Shown here: positions 5,944 to 6,244 of the stretch, in pieces
Layout of the letters: each line of letters begins with the position of its first letter
How positions within the stretch are numbered: the first letter of the stretch is position 1
Source of the DNA: Acidobacteriaceae bacterium
GTDB lineage: Bacteria > Acidobacteriota > Terriglobia > Bryobacterales > Bryobacteraceae
Length of the DNA: 6,244 nucleotides
Direction of reading: 5' to 3'
Assembly (NCBI GenBank): GCA_019246575.1
Contig: JAFAQG010000369.1
Span: forward strand, 1-6,244
Program-made: the position numbers and the translations under genes
Notes under the pieces: model-generated
What the model saw: only the letters and a program-made list of their open reading frames with translations
Databases searched by the model: none
Told to the model about the DNA's origin: nothing

Positions 5944-6244
5944 TCAAAAATACAATTTCAGCGCGAACTGCAATTCACGCGGATTGCCCAGCGTGCCGGT
6001 AATCCTTCCAAACGTACTGGTGTTTATGAAGTTTGTGAACGATGCCGCCGTCGGGACGGCGAAGTTGGGCGTGTTAGCCAAATTGAAACATTCGGCGCGG
6101 AATTCCAGGCGCGTGCCTTCCGCGATCGGAATGGTCTTGAAAAGTGAAAAATCGATGCGCCGCAATGGCGGACCGGCCACTTGAACTCCTTCGCCTCCAA
6201 GAGGTGTGAAATCCGTTTGCGCTATCACGGTGGCAGCCGGCGGA
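5944..6244 (-). CDS. TonB-dependent receptor (Oar-like), C-terminal part only
   Basis: The reading frame enters from the right edge of the window and ends at a TGA (5944-5946, read on the - strand), leaving 99 full codons. No start is visible, and the GTG at 6228 is internal. The fragment reads as the last strands of an outer-membrane beta-barrel: RRIDFSLFK, then RLEFRAECFNLANTPNF, FGRITGT, and a terminal LQFALKLYF ending in phenylalanine, the usual C-terminal signal for barrel assembly. The pattern of F(N)L/IxNxPNF followed by FGRIT...PRxLQFALK is typical of the large TonB-dependent, carboxypeptidase-regulatory-domain (Oar-like) transporters expanded in Acidobacteriota. Its substrate is unknown. 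It points toward hpnD and is unlikely to be functionally tied to hopanoid synthesis. Confidence 0.82.
   Translation of the reverse strand, partial: PPAATVIAQTDFTPLGGEGVQVAGPPLRRIDFSLFKTIPIAEGTRLEFRAECFNLANTPNFAVPTAASFTNFINTSTFGRITGTLGNPRELQFALKLYF

Noticed and set aside
5984..6184. 66-codon + strand frame opposite the receptor gene
   Set aside because: The - strand frame encodes a recognisable TonB-dependent receptor C terminus through this whole stretch, so the + strand frame is a shadow.

Overview
The window is a hopanoid (bacterial sterol-like triterpenoid) biosynthesis operon on the + strand, followed by the tail of an unrelated outer-membrane receptor gene on the - strand. The DNA is GC-rich by eye and very tightly packed. 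The receptor fragment has the C-terminal signature of the large Oar-like TonB-dependent transporters that are expanded in Acidobacteriota. Together with the hopanoid gene order, this suggests an acidobacterium, possibly of the Solibacter/Bryobacter type. That assignment is inferred from protein style only and was not tested by a search.

Layout: (1) 1-247, the last 81 codons of hpnH (radical SAM adenosylhopane synthase). (2) 267-1241, hpnA (extended SDR, hopanoid-associated sugar epimerase/dehydratase-like). (3) 1242-1997, hpnG (nucleoside phosphorylase-type enzyme acting on adenosylhopane). (4) 2014-3066 and 3066-4118, two tandem zinc-dependent medium-chain dehydrogenases, each 350 aa with complete zinc-ligand sets. 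(5) 4133-5047 and 5020-5901, hpnC and hpnD, the paralogous trans-prenyltransferases that make hydroxysqualene from farnesyl diphosphate by way of presqualene diphosphate. (6) 5944-6244 on the - strand, the C-terminal part of a TonB-dependent receptor, convergent with hpnD. No RNA gene, CRISPR array, insertion sequence or long repeat was seen, and no gene-free stretch exceeds 42 bases.

How the genes work together: HpnD and HpnC supply the C30 precursor. HpnE (hydroxysqualene to squalene) and squalene-hopene cyclase are required but are not in the window, so they must lie upstream of hpnH or elsewhere. HpnH then joins the 5'-deoxyadenosyl group to hopene and HpnG removes adenine, giving (phospho)ribosylhopane. 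The step after that is reduction of the ribose to the open-chain bacteriohopanetetrol side chain, and as far as I know it has no firmly assigned gene. The two dehydrogenases sit directly after hpnG and are obvious candidates for it or for a later oxidation/reduction of the side chain. This is the most interesting point in the window, and it rests on gene position plus enzyme class, not on direct evidence.

Gaps between the seven + strand genes run from a 28-base overlap to 19 bases, so a single transcript starting upstream of the window is likely. Several genes use TTG or GTG starts with no clear Shine-Dalgarno sequence, which suggests translational coupling.
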